39,172 nt of DNA from the NCBI RefSeq assembly GCF_000698575.1, contig NZ_JFHD01000049.1, positions 1 through 39,172 on the forward strand, read 5' to 3'. The notes below the pieces were generated by a model. That model was not told the DNA's origin. It was given only the letters and a program-made list of their open reading frames with translations, and did no database searches. Positions 26,049-33,542 of the stretch are shown in pieces (position 1 is the stretch's first letter; the number at the start of each line of letters is the position of its first letter). Source of the DNA: Caballeronia zhejiangensis. GTDB taxonomy: Bacteria; Pseudomonadota; Gammaproteobacteria; Burkholderiales; Burkholderiaceae. The position numbers and the translations under genes were made by a program.

Positions 26049-27194
26049 TTATCGCAGGTCCTTTTGTGAGTAACCCAGCAGAGAACGAGCGATAATCAAA
26101 CGCTGAACTTCACCCGGCCCTTCGTAGATATCGGAGATACGGGCATCACGGAACCATTTCTCCGCGAGTTCTGCCTCGGTCAAGGAGAAATTTCCGAGCA
26201 GCTCGAGACAGCCTTGGGTGATGCGGCGCGATGCCATCCCGCCCATCGCTTTTGCCGTTGAAGCCTCGACCTTGACGCCGCCTCGCTTGTCTTCCAGCCA
26301 TTTCGCTCGCACGACACAAAGCCACGCAGCCTCGTACTCGGCCTCCAACTCAAGCAAGCGATCCACGATAGCCGACCGTCCGGCAAGTCCGGAACTGTAT
26401 TCGGGAACGATTTCAACCTCAGCTAGCTTTTCGAGGGTGAAGTCCAAAAGCGCCCGCGAGGTTCCTAGCCCAAACGCGGCAACGATTGGTCTAGAGAAAT
26501 TGAACACCTCGAAGACAGTCTTAAAATTCGCCTTGACGTGATTGAATGACGGCAGACGGCAATCCTGGAACACGAGGCCCGCGGTATCTTCCCCGCGAAT
26601 GCCCATTTTTTTGACCTGGGGACCTACGGTAAATCCAGGCGTCCCTTTCTCAACCAAGAAGGTAGTCAGACTGAAATTGCCATCAGCGCCTTTTGCGCGC
26701 GCGAACAGCATTACTGCGTCAGCGTCCTCGGCATAGGTGATGAAAATCTTTTCCCCATTAATTACCCATTCATCTCGCGCTTCGTCGTAGATGGCTGTCG
26801 TGGTCACTCGCGACGGATCGGAGCCTGCCCCTGGCTCAGTAATTCCGATGGCAATCCGGGACTTTCCCCAACGCTCGATCTGCTCTGGGGAACCGACGCT
26901 CTCCAGTACATAATTTCCGAGGCTGATTTTCGGTACCCTCAAAGGGACAACGTCGCCACGGAACATTTCCATGTGCAGCAGCGCCTCTACAATAGCCTTC
27001 CCGCTGATCTGGCCGTCCATATCTAGCCGCTGCTCGAACGGGTCTGGCCGACCGATGGCCTCCTCTAGCTCTCGGGGCGGGACGACATTTTCATTCTTGT
27101 CGTAGAAGCGTGCATATTTACGAGCGAGCAAGGCCTGCTCTCTCGCTTCATCGACGAGTGCTTTATCGCCTTCTGACAGTTCAAAATCAATCAT
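26049..27194 (-). CDS. Acyl-CoA dehydrogenase, catalytic subunit type
   Basis: 381 aa, flavin enzyme. The FAD/substrate loop GITEPGAGSD is at residues 117-126. The typical catalytic Glu is Glu358 in IYEGPGEVQRL, and the arginine-rich end IIARSLLGY is normal. It introduces an alpha-beta double bond and passes electrons to ETF. It starts 29 bp after a second, unusual acyl-CoA dehydrogenase gene, and the two may form a mixed oligomer. Confidence 0.93.
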   Translation of the reverse strand: MIDFELSEGDKALVDEAREQALLARKYARFYDKNENVVPPRELEEAIGRPDPFEQRLDMDGQISGKAIVEALLHMEMFRGDVVPLRVPKISLGNYVLESVGSPEQIERWGKSRIAIGITEPGAGSDPSRVTTTAIYDEARDEWVINGEKIFITYAEDADAVMLFARAKGADGNFSLTTFLVEKGTPGFTVGPQVKKMGIRGEDTAGLVFQDCRLPSFNHVKANFKTVFEVFNFSRPIVAAFGLGTSRALLDFTLEKLAEVEIVPEYSSGLAGRSAIVDRLLELEAEYEAAWLCVVRAKWLEDKRGGVKVEASTAKAMGGMASRRITQGCLELLGNFSLTEAELAEKWFRDARISDIYEGPGEVQRLIIARSLLGYSQKDLR

Positions 27195-27223
27195 CTCTTA
27201 TCTCCCAGATTTCTCGACGTATC

Positions 27224-28303
27224 CTAAATCCCGACAATTCCATCCAGCACCGACAGGGTCCTGACGTCGCGGTACCACATCTCGAGCGGGAAGTCTCGGG
27301 TGTATCCGTGCCCCCCGAGCATCTGCAAGCCCTCGTCAGCGATCCACATCGCGTTCCTACTCGCATATATCTGAGAAAGACGGGAAAAGCGGGAAGAGGG
27401 ACGCTGCTGGTCGATCGTCGATGCGGCTCGCCAGTACATCCAACGCATTCCTTCAATCTTCATGTGCATGTCAGCTATGCGGAAGGCAATTACCTGCTTT
27501 TTGGCAAGCTCACTCCCGTGAGCGACGCGCTCTTTTGTATAAGGGATCACATAGTCCATCACCGAGGCGCTGACCCCGGTAAGGATGGCTGAGAGTGACG
27601 CGCGAGAGGCGTCTAACAAACGGTCAACGACCGAGCTTCCGTGACCGCCAAGGCGATTCTGCTCGGGCACGAACACGTTATCGAAGGCAATCTCTCCTGC
27701 ACCAAGCCCACGCAAGCCGAGTGTTGCATGTCGGTTGCTAATCGTTAGGCCCGTGCAGCCCGCGTCCACAATGAACGCTACCTGTTCGTCGTTCAGTTTT
27801 GCCACGACTAGGAAATGCTGACAGTCGTCCACAAGAGGGACGAAACTCTTGACTCCACTCAAGAGGTAGCCGCCTGTCGCCACTCGCGCAGTGGTTCGAA
27901 GGTTAGTTCGGTCGAACGCCGGGGTCGGCTCAACCAACAATACGCCTGCCGCATGAAATCTCTCTTCAGCAAAGACGGAACGGAAACGCTCGACTTGCTC
28001 AGGCGAGCCGAAATCGCGGATAGCTGCTGCAAAGCCTAACGAGGATGCGACAGCCACTGCCGCGGATGCATCGCCTCGGGCAAGCTCCTCTAGGAGAAGT
28101 GCGCTCATTAGTGCGCCGCCGGCTTCGTCTGTGTCCAGGCGGGACTGCGCCACACCGAGGGACCATAGAAGGTCCAACGTTGAAGCGCTAAGCTTTGCCT
28201 CGTCGTCTACACCACGGGCGTTTGGCGCAAGTACCTCCGCAGCGAACTCACGGAGGGCCGATTGGGCGATAGTCTGGTCTTCGGAAAGCTCAAAAGAAAT
28301 CAT
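27224..28303 (-). CDS. Acyl-CoA dehydrogenase homologue lacking the usual catalytic Glu
   Basis: 359 aa. The fold is clear (MISFELSEDQTIAQSALREF at the N-terminus; GGHGYTRDFPLEMWYRD near the C-terminus). Where most members have a Glu-Gly after the last helix it reads SVLDGIVGI with Asp354. The flavin loop is also unusual: VEPTPAFDRTN instead of TEPGxGSD. Such degenerate subunits pair with a normal one in the alpha2beta2 dehydrogenases of steroid side-chain degradation (ChsE types). It is the first gene of the cluster, 51 bp downstream of a strong promoter. Confidence 0.88.
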   Translation of the reverse strand: MISFELSEDQTIAQSALREFAAEVLAPNARGVDDEAKLSASTLDLLWSLGVAQSRLDTDEAGGALMSALLLEELARGDASAAVAVASSLGFAAAIRDFGSPEQVERFRSVFAEERFHAAGVLLVEPTPAFDRTNLRTTARVATGGYLLSGVKSFVPLVDDCQHFLVVAKLNDEQVAFIVDAGCTGLTISNRHATLGLRGLGAGEIAFDNVFVPEQNRLGGHGSSVVDRLLDASRASLSAILTGVSASVMDYVIPYTKERVAHGSELAKKQVIAFRIADMHMKIEGMRWMYWRAASTIDQQRPSSRFSRLSQIYASRNAMWIADEGLQMLGGHGYTRDFPLEMWYRDVRTLSVLDGIVGI

Positions 28304-28360
28304 GGTCTCTCATCCGTGTCATCGGGTCGATCTGCTCGAGAAATGTTCCAGCGTGAGTCG

Positions 28361-28389
28361 ACTATACGAGCCATTAAAACAAGCGTCAA
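28361..28389 (-). promoter_or_regulatory. Near-consensus sigma70 promoter of the catabolic cluster
   Basis: On the minus strand TTGACG (28389-28384), 17 bp, then TATAGT (28366-28361). This predicts a transcript starting near 28354, about 50 bp before the acyl-CoA dehydrogenase start. It is the best promoter match I found for the large cluster. Confidence 0.7.
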
Positions 28390-28405
28390 GAACAACTGTA
28401 TAAAA

Positions 28406-28419
28406 CAAGTGTATACTTG
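28406..28419. promoter_or_regulatory. Inverted repeat, candidate TetR operator
   Basis: CAAGTGTATACTTG has 5-bp arms around GTAT. It overlaps a TATACT that could be the -10 of the plus-strand TetR gene and lies 17 bp upstream of the -35 of the minus-strand cluster promoter. A second pair, GGTCCTATCAACA and GGTTCTATCAACA, is repeated at 28444 and 28464, 20 bp apart. Confidence 0.45.
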
Positions 28420-28554
28420 CGTAAACCCCTACCCGGCGGCCTCGGTCCTATCAACACGGCGTTGGTTCTATCAACAAGCCGCTTTGGGACGAGGTCGATA
28501 AAGTAGAATGCTGTAACCACATTGTTGGTGCCGACGGCCCACGACCTTGTCGAT

Positions 28555-29241
28555 ATGGATACTTCTGACCGCATTAAACTCGCCGCTGTGCGACTGTTCG
28601 CCAAGTTGGGCGTTGAAGCCGTAACCGTCCGCGATATCGTGGCCGCTGCCGAACTCAAGAATCCGGGCTCGTTGAACTACTACTTCCGCTCCAAGGAGGA
28701 GTTGATTCGCCAAGTGATCATCGAGGCGATGGGCCAGGCCGACAAGTTGTGGGGATCGCGGCTGGCAGAGGTTGAGCGAAACGGTGGGCCGCTCTCACTG
28801 AGAGAGGTTGTGGAGGCGCTCGTAACATGGCCACTCTCGGAGCCCCTAGACGGCAGCATCTCTCACACTGCGAGGTTCCTTGGGATGGTACTGCAGTCTC
28901 GCCGTCCGCAAGTTCGTGCGCTGACTCGTGAGATGAATTACAAAGAGTACGATCGCGCCGTTGCTTACATACGCGATTTCCTCTCGGATTTCCCGCCGGA
29001 AATAGTCGCTCAACGCGTGATCTTCTTCTTTTGGTCGTTGACTGGATTTCTCACGGCCTACGAGGCGTCAATTGACTCTGATAAGCATAAAGACTCGGCA
29101 TGGTACAGAGTTGACCCGTTTCAAAATTTTGTCGATGCGATGGTGGGGATGCTTACCGCGCCCGTCGGTTCAACGAGAACGACACAACAGCGGAAGCGTC
29201 CCGAAGCGCCAGTGAAGTTATCCGAGGGACGCATCACTTGA
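28555..29241 (+). CDS. TetR/AcrR family regulator, divergent to the catabolic cluster
   Basis: 228 aa from ATG 28555. The TetR HTH is at residues 2-48 (FAKLGVEAVTVRDIVAAAEL, then PGSLNYYFRSKEEL). The C-terminal domain is helical with FFFWSLTGFLTAYEAS. A TTG 33 bp upstream is in frame but less likely. The gene sits head to head with the first acyl-CoA dehydrogenase gene, so it is the obvious repressor of the cluster, probably released by a CoA thioester or the substrate. Confidence 0.88.
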   Translation: MDTSDRIKLAAVRLFAKLGVEAVTVRDIVAAAELKNPGSLNYYFRSKEELIRQVIIEAMGQADKLWGSRLAEVERNGGPLSLREVVEALVTWPLSEPLDGSISHTARFLGMVLQSRRPQVRALTREMNYKEYDRAVAYIRDFLSDFPPEIVAQRVIFFFWSLTGFLTAYEASIDSDKHKDSAWYRVDPFQNFVDAMVGMLTAPVGSTRTTQQRKRPEAPVKLSEGRIT

Positions 29242-29342
29242 ACGCGCCCCAATTAACATGGATCAGCGATGCAAACCGGACGCCAACATCTGCCCACATT
29301 CTTGAGGGCAGTTGAACGCCACCCGTAGCCAAGGAACAGCAT

Positions 29343-29495
29343 GCTCGTGCGATAGAGGCGACGCACGCTTTCGACCTTGTCTTGGGCGTATCTCACTTGA
29401 GTCGCGTTGATCGACGGCTTGGCCTCGAAGACAGCGTAGACGCTTTCGATCGGGATAACCTTCTGGCCGTTGTGCTCGAAAATCGGCGGGGTATA
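29343..29495 (-). pseudogene. DUF6602-like protein fragment
   Basis: On the minus strand residues YTPPIFEHNGQKVIPIESVY and the following FEAKPSINATQVRYAQDKVE resemble DUF6602 proteins, in which this region is the conserved core. Both ends are lost: upstream it runs into the IS remnant, and downstream the similarity stops after YRTS. About 51 codons remain of a gene several times longer. Confidence 0.6.
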
Positions 29496-30023
29496 TCCTC
29501 TTCGTCTTACAGACAGGCCTGCGTTGGGACCCCTACTACCTCGCGAGATCGGCTGCGGCAGCGGCATGAGTTGCTGGCGTCGCCTGCGTGACTGGCAGGA
29601 GGCAGGCGTCTGGGACCAGTTGCACGAGGTGCTGCTTGCGCGGTTACGTGCAGCCGACCAAATCGACTGGTCTCGCGTCATCGTTGACTCATCTTCAATC
29701 CGTGCTGTGGGCTCAGGTCAAAAACAGGACCGAATCCCACAGACCGCGCGCGACCCGGTTCAAAGCACCACCTCATCACCGAGGCGCAGGGCATCCCGCT
29801 CGCGGTGATACTGACCGGCGCCAACCGCAACGACGTGACTCAACTCCAGGCGCTGGTCGAGGCTATTCCACCCATCTGCGACAGGAGCGAACCATTTCGT
29901 GGCTTCACAACTTTCGCCGGCTACGCATTCGCTTCGAACAGCTCGCTTTCATCCACGAGGCCTTCTTGAAAATCGCTTGCTGCATCATATGCTGGCGACG
30001 GCTAAAAACGTCATTAGAGACGC
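29490..30023 (+). mobile_element. Degenerate IS5-family transposase
   Basis: In two frames I read ILFVLQTGLRWD, then REIGCGSGMSCWRRLRDWQE, SRVIVDSSSIRAVGSGQK, and SKHHLITEAQGIPLAVILTG, which is the DDE transposase of IS5 (IS427-type) elements. A frameshift lies near 29515. Another, at an A-run near 29720, loses one base. The middle third after EAIPPI is deleted, joining directly to WLHNFRRLRIRFEQLAFIHE (about 29906-29965) and ending LKIACCIICW. The first about 50 codons and both terminal repeats are missing, so it cannot move. Confidence 0.8.
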
Positions 30024-30026
30024 CCC

Positions 30027-30398
30027 TTAGAGCTTGCCAGCCGCTTTCAATGCGGCTTCAAGGGTTTTGAGAGGAATCACCAACGGAATCGGAAAACCAT
30101 CCGGCACGCCGATCAGGCGCTCGGCCCCGCGCGCTTCGTACCACTTTGTGGCGCGTTCGGTTTTGGCGTCGATGAAGAGCGCAACGCCGCCGACCTCGCC
30201 GGCGACTTTGATGCATCGAAGACTGGCCGCAAGCAGCAGCTGGGTACCAAGGCCCTCACCATGCAGGCTTGCGTCGGTGGCGAGGCGCGCCAGGCGAAAG
30301 CCCGGTACCGCGTGTCGCGGCAGACCCTTGCGAGCGCTTTCCGGGGTCTGCTCATAGCGGGCGGAGGTCGGCGCAATCGAGTAGTAACCGAGCACGCG
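30027..30398 (-). pseudogene. GNAT acetyltransferase (TacT-like toxin), N-terminus missing
   Basis: The frame from about RVLGYYSIAP to a TAA at 30027 covers the acetyl-CoA-binding core of a GNAT protein. FRLARLATDASLHGEGLGTQ contains the pyrophosphate loop, and ALFIDAKTERATKWYEARGA follows. This layout is typical of type II TacT-like toxins. The first 40-50 residues and the DUF1778 antitoxin partner are absent. At 30399-30405 the sequence switches to an integrase on the other strand. Confidence 0.75.
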
Positions 30399-30404
30399 AC
30401 GGGG

Positions 30405-30831
30405 CGGGACTTGCAGCAGCGGCGTCTATGGGTGCGCCTGCGTGAAAAGGGCGGCAAGGCGCACGCGATGCCCTGTCATCACACGCTTGAGGCCTATCTG
30501 CATGCGTATCTCGAACAGGCTGGCCTACGCGACGAGCCGAAAGGGCCGCTGTTCCGCACGATCGCGCGCGGCACCGGGCAGCTGAGTTCCACGCCGCTGC
30601 CGCAGGCCAACGCGTATGCGATGATCCGGCGTCGGGCGCTCGCGTTCGGGATCGGCACGAAGATCGGCAACCATACATTCCGCGCAACCGGCATCACCGC
30701 GTACCTGAAAAACGGGCACGCTCGAAAATGCAGCGGCGATGGCGAACTACGCGTCGACGCGCACCACGCAGCTGTATGACCGGCGCCGCGACGACGTCAG
30801 CCTCGACGTGGTCGATCGCATCCGTCTTTGA
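30405..30831 (+). pseudogene. Tyrosine recombinase, C-terminal part with frameshift
   Basis: The reading RLWVRLREKGGKAHAMPCHH is the strand before the first catalytic region. HTFRATGITAYLKNG gives the H-x-x-R box. A 1-2 base loss near 30715 shifts the frame, after which the expected end continues as TLENAAAMANYASTRTTQLY, with the catalytic Tyr, to a TGA at 30829-30831. The N-terminal half is absent. It is the remains of an integrative element or integron-type integrase. Confidence 0.75.
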
Positions 30832-30851
30832 CACACGCGGAGAACCATTGA

Positions 30852-30875
30852 TTGAGCAACTGAGCTCTTGCTCAA
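30852..30875. terminator. Perfect hairpin between convergent genes
   Basis: TTGAGCAA, an 8-bp loop CTGAGCTC, then TTGCTCAA. It lies between the integrase fragment and the end of the next minus-strand gene and could end both transcripts, though no long T-run follows. Confidence 0.5.
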
Positions 30876-30879
30876 AACC

Positions 30880-31395
30880 TCAACGATTTTTAGTTACGCG
30901 ACTCAAGTAACGGTTAAATGCCATATCGTCCTCTCCAAAGGACTGCACGACGCTGCGATCCACCCACCAGATCAGCCGCTCTAGCACGGCGCGCTTGGAT
31001 ATCCCGTAATGCGCCTCCAGACGCTGGAGCGAAAAAATCTCGCGGCCGTTCATCGTCACCACCAGCCGCTTGTTATCCGATTCCGCCTCGTCCGCCGGCG
31101 GCACGGGCTTGGCCAACACCGCCGAGGCAGCGGGAGGCTCGCCCTCGCTCGCCATACGGCCGCGTGGCTTTGCGATCGCGCGACGAGCCATCGCCAATTC
31201 TTCGCGCAGCCGCTCACATTCGAGCACAAGCTCGTCATACTCATTTTTCGTTACGGTAACGCGTTTTTTGTCCGTCTTATGACGTGCCCGAAAGGCGGCC
31301 TGACGCTGGGCGTTCGTCATGGCGTCGAGCTTCCGCGGCCGGCCCCGACCTCGCTTTTCTGTTACAGGTAACGAAATATTTTTATCGGCTGCCAT
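30880..31395 (-). CDS. Hypothetical DNA-binding-like protein, 171 aa
   Basis: The N-terminus has an AT-hook-like RGRGRPRK. A coiled-coil-like acidic/basic stretch is at about residues 48-76. A C-terminal helical part contains HYGISKRAVLERLIWW. I do not recognise the family; such proteins occur on plasmids and islands. Repeated GTTAC/GTAAC sites lie upstream of and inside the gene, suggesting it may bind them. It is convergent with the integrase fragment. Confidence 0.6.
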   Translation of the reverse strand: MAADKNISLPVTEKRGRGRPRKLDAMTNAQRQAAFRARHKTDKKRVTVTKNEYDELVLECERLREELAMARRAIAKPRGRMASEGEPPAASAVLAKPVPPADEAESDNKRLVVTMNGREIFSLQRLEAHYGISKRAVLERLIWWVDRSVVQSFGEDDMAFNRYLSRVTKNR

Positions 31396-31442
31396 GCTTC
31401 GCCTCTGTCTGTTTGGAGCTTCAATTTTGAGTTACGAATAAC
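31361..31442. repeat. GTTAC/GTAAC inverted-repeat sites
   Basis: GTTACAGGTAAC at 31361-31372 and GTTACGAATAAC at 31431-31442 flank the start of the 171-aa gene. A perfect CGTTAC-G-GTAACG lies at 31249-31261 inside it, and GTTAC/GTAAC occurs again with a 9-bp spacer at 30893-30911 at its end. Possible operators or iteron-like sites. Confidence 0.4.
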
Positions 31443-31594
31443 GATAAATCCAACCGCTGCATGTCGCCGCGTATTCGTATTACTTTAAATGACACCCCTG
31501 TGGGGAGGCGTTATGACAAAATGGCACCACTCACGATGATTATTCGGTACACGTGCTACTATTAGTCGTGGAAACCTCGTTCATTGAGTGCGCG

Positions 31595-32062
31595 ATGAAA
31601 ACCCTCGATGTGTCACAGGCCACCGCCGCCGCCCAGGCCGGTGGCGTGCTAAATGCCATCCTTCGCGCCGACGGCGGCCAGTTCTTCATCGAGCTGGAGA
31701 CACGCACCGCCGGCACTGCTGTGCTGGTCACCTCGAACAATCGTCGGCCGCGCGCGTTTCGTAACCCGGTCAAGGCGCTCGAGGTGATCCGCGCGCTCGG
31801 TTTGCAGAATGGGCGATTCTCGCTTGAAGCGTGGCGGCCCGACGAAGCTCAAATCGATCGGCAGAGCCGACCCGATCGCGCCGAAGCCATGAAGCAGACG
31901 CACTCGAACGCGGCCGCATATGAAAAGTGGTTTCGTGAACAGGTGCAGGAATCGTTAGACGATCCGCGGCCGAACGTGCCGCATGCGCAGGTGCAAAAGG
32001 AGATGGCCGACAAGAAGGCCGCGTTGCGCAAGCGGCTCGCAGGCGGCGAGGCTGAATCTTGA
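31595..32062 (+). CDS. Antitoxin of a ParE-type toxin-antitoxin pair
   Basis: 155 aa from ATG 31595. The N-terminal half (AILRADGGQFFIELETRTAG) looks like a beta-rich domain. The C-terminal part AAAYEKWFREQVQESLDDP and the following basic helix are typical of antitoxin tails that wrap the toxin. The stop TGA overlaps the toxin TTG start, so the pair is coupled. An upstream in-frame start at 31553 adds 14 unlikely residues. Confidence 0.75.
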   Translation: MKTLDVSQATAAAQAGGVLNAILRADGGQFFIELETRTAGTAVLVTSNNRRPRAFRNPVKALEVIRALGLQNGRFSLEAWRPDEAQIDRQSRPDRAEAMKQTHSNAAAYEKWFREQVQESLDDPRPNVPHAQVQKEMADKKAALRKRLAGGEAES

Positions 32063-32352
32063 TCGTCGAGTGGCGTGCGAAGGCGCGCGAGGACCGCAAC
32101 AACATCTTCGATTACATCGCCGAGGACAACCCCGCAGCCGCGCTCGAACTGGACGACCGGATAGAACAACAGACGGACGCCCTGCCTGAGCATCCCGAGC
32201 TATACCGCGTCGGCCGCCGCCGCGGCACGCGCGAAATGGTGTTGGCGCCCAATTACGTGCTCGTCTATCGGATCTTGAAGCGAACCGGCATTATCGAAAT
32301 TGTGCGGATTGTGGGCGCGCGGCAGAACTATGGAAGGCGAGCGAGGCGATGA
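32059..32352 (+). CDS. RelE/ParE family toxin
   Basis: 97 aa from a TTG start that overlaps the antitoxin stop by 3 bp. IVEWRAKAREDRNNIFDYIA and the end LAPNYVLVYRILKRTGIIEI (about residues 66-85) followed by IVRIVGARQ are the ParE/RelE signature. ParE toxins poison DNA gyrase and RelE toxins cleave mRNA; this one is nearer ParE. It may stabilise the island. Confidence 0.85.
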   Translation: MIVEWRAKAREDRNNIFDYIAEDNPAAALELDDRIEQQTDALPEHPELYRVGRRRGTREMVLAPNYVLVYRILKRTGIIEIVRIVGARQNYGRRARR

Positions 32353-32417
32353 CGAACGGAAGCATCAATCTGGGCGACGTGGCGGCTCGAGCAAGCCATA
32401 GCGCGGTCCCTCGCCTT

Positions 32418-32467
32418 TAACTTGTCCTGTCGTTCGATCCCGACAAGGCGGGCTTCGCCCCAAGTTA
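32418..32467. terminator. Branched hairpin between convergent genes
   Basis: TAACTTG pairs with CAAGTTA. Inside them TGTCG pairs with CGACA and GGGC pairs with GCCC over TTC, which could give a three-way junction. It lies between parE and the stop of the CoiA-like gene, so it may be a two-way terminator. Confidence 0.4.
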
Positions 32468-32470
32468 GAG

Positions 32471-33505
32471 TTACTGCCGGAGCTCGACGATAACGCCGTT
32501 CTCATCGCGATATGTAATGTGTGCGATGGTCGCCAGCACTGCAAGTAGACTCTCGAAGTGAGATTGCACATCCCCCTCGTGCGCATCCTTCTCCTCCCAC
32601 CGCAATATCATATCGGCCGCTGCGAAGGAGGGGGTCACGGTGAGAAGCCGGTCAACGCGATGTCTGTGCCACAGCCGTTTCAACTTTGTCGTTGCATCAG
32701 TTTGCCAATCGCCCGTCAGCACGGTATCGTCCCCGCGACGGCCAAAGCTACCAGCCATTGTCTGGGACCGTGGCATATCGCGGCTCGTAACGTTGCGTCT
32801 GGCAGCTTGGGCATGTGCGTCAGCCAGAGCTTGAGCTTCCGCCTGCGCCTCCTTCATCAGTTGCCCGGCGCGCGAGTTGAACAGCCACTTTCGCCCTTCG
32901 ACAGACTCACTGATGAAGGATCGGATTTTGGTCCAATCCACCGTGCGATCCAACCTCCAGGCTTCCAGTTCGATCGCAGGCGTCTGCATGTAAGCGAGTT
33001 TTCGGAGCTTCTCGTCGTCCACAGGATGCTCGACTGCGACTTCGATGATTAACTGTCTGTCGTGCGTTGTGACCACCGCGTCGGCCACGATTTCACCCAA
33101 ACGGACCTCGAGTCGAGGCCCAGCATAAAGGACCGCGCGCCCCTTCAAGCAACGTTTTGCATGACCAACATAGGGGCCAACGTTCACCCTCGCCTCAACA
33201 ACGAGATCAGGAGTGCGAATTACATCTCCTTCGAGGATTACTTGTTTGACGGCCTTATGCAGTGCCGTCTCAGCTGCGTGCAGACAATCCGCTGTGGATA
33301 GGTGGGCAAAGTGCCACGCGGTTTGGTTTCCCTGCTTGGCAATCACACGTGAGCCGCAGGCAACGCAGCAGCACTCACATGCTTTCCCGCGTGGAACCTC
33401 TGAAACATGCACGAGCTTGCCCGATACGTTCAGCGCGAAGACCGCGTCTTTCGCCCGTCCATCTCGCGGACTCGGGCGAGCAGACCCCATCGAAGTGATG
33501 CGCAT
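32471..33505 (-). CDS. CoiA-like nuclease-domain protein
   Basis: 344 aa. The N-terminal zinc-like part has Cys47 and Cys50, then HFAH (65-68) and Cys74, as in CoiA. A nuclease-like core follows: Asp142 in IVADAVV and Glu155 in LIIEVAVEH, the D...ExX pattern of the PD-(D/E)XK fold, but the usual last Lys or Gln is Ala157. A long tail (residues 200-340) has an alanine-rich coiled-coil stretch. CoiA works in DNA uptake; relatives in islands may act in DNA processing or defence. It is last in a minus-strand run with the next gene, 37 bp away. Confidence 0.7.
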   Translation of the reverse strand: MRITSMGSARPSPRDGRAKDAVFALNVSGKLVHVSEVPRGKACECCCVACGSRVIAKQGNQTAWHFAHLSTADCLHAAETALHKAVKQVILEGDVIRTPDLVVEARVNVGPYVGHAKRCLKGRAVLYAGPRLEVRLGEIVADAVVTTHDRQLIIEVAVEHPVDDEKLRKLAYMQTPAIELEAWRLDRTVDWTKIRSFISESVEGRKWLFNSRAGQLMKEAQAEAQALADAHAQAARRNVTSRDMPRSQTMAGSFGRRGDDTVLTGDWQTDATTKLKRLWHRHRVDRLLTVTPSFAAADMILRWEEKDAHEGDVQSHFESLLAVLATIAHITYRDENGVIVELRQ

Positions 33506-33542
33506 TAGTCAAGATCTCTGGTCAGAAACGGAACCTGCTGCG

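Noticed and set aside
32414..32472. Integron attC-like site after the ParE gene (TTTAAC ... GTTAGA)
   Set aside because: The ends resemble attC core sites and toxin-antitoxin pairs are common cassettes, but the inner part folds into two hairpins rather than one long one and no integron integrase or second site is in the window.
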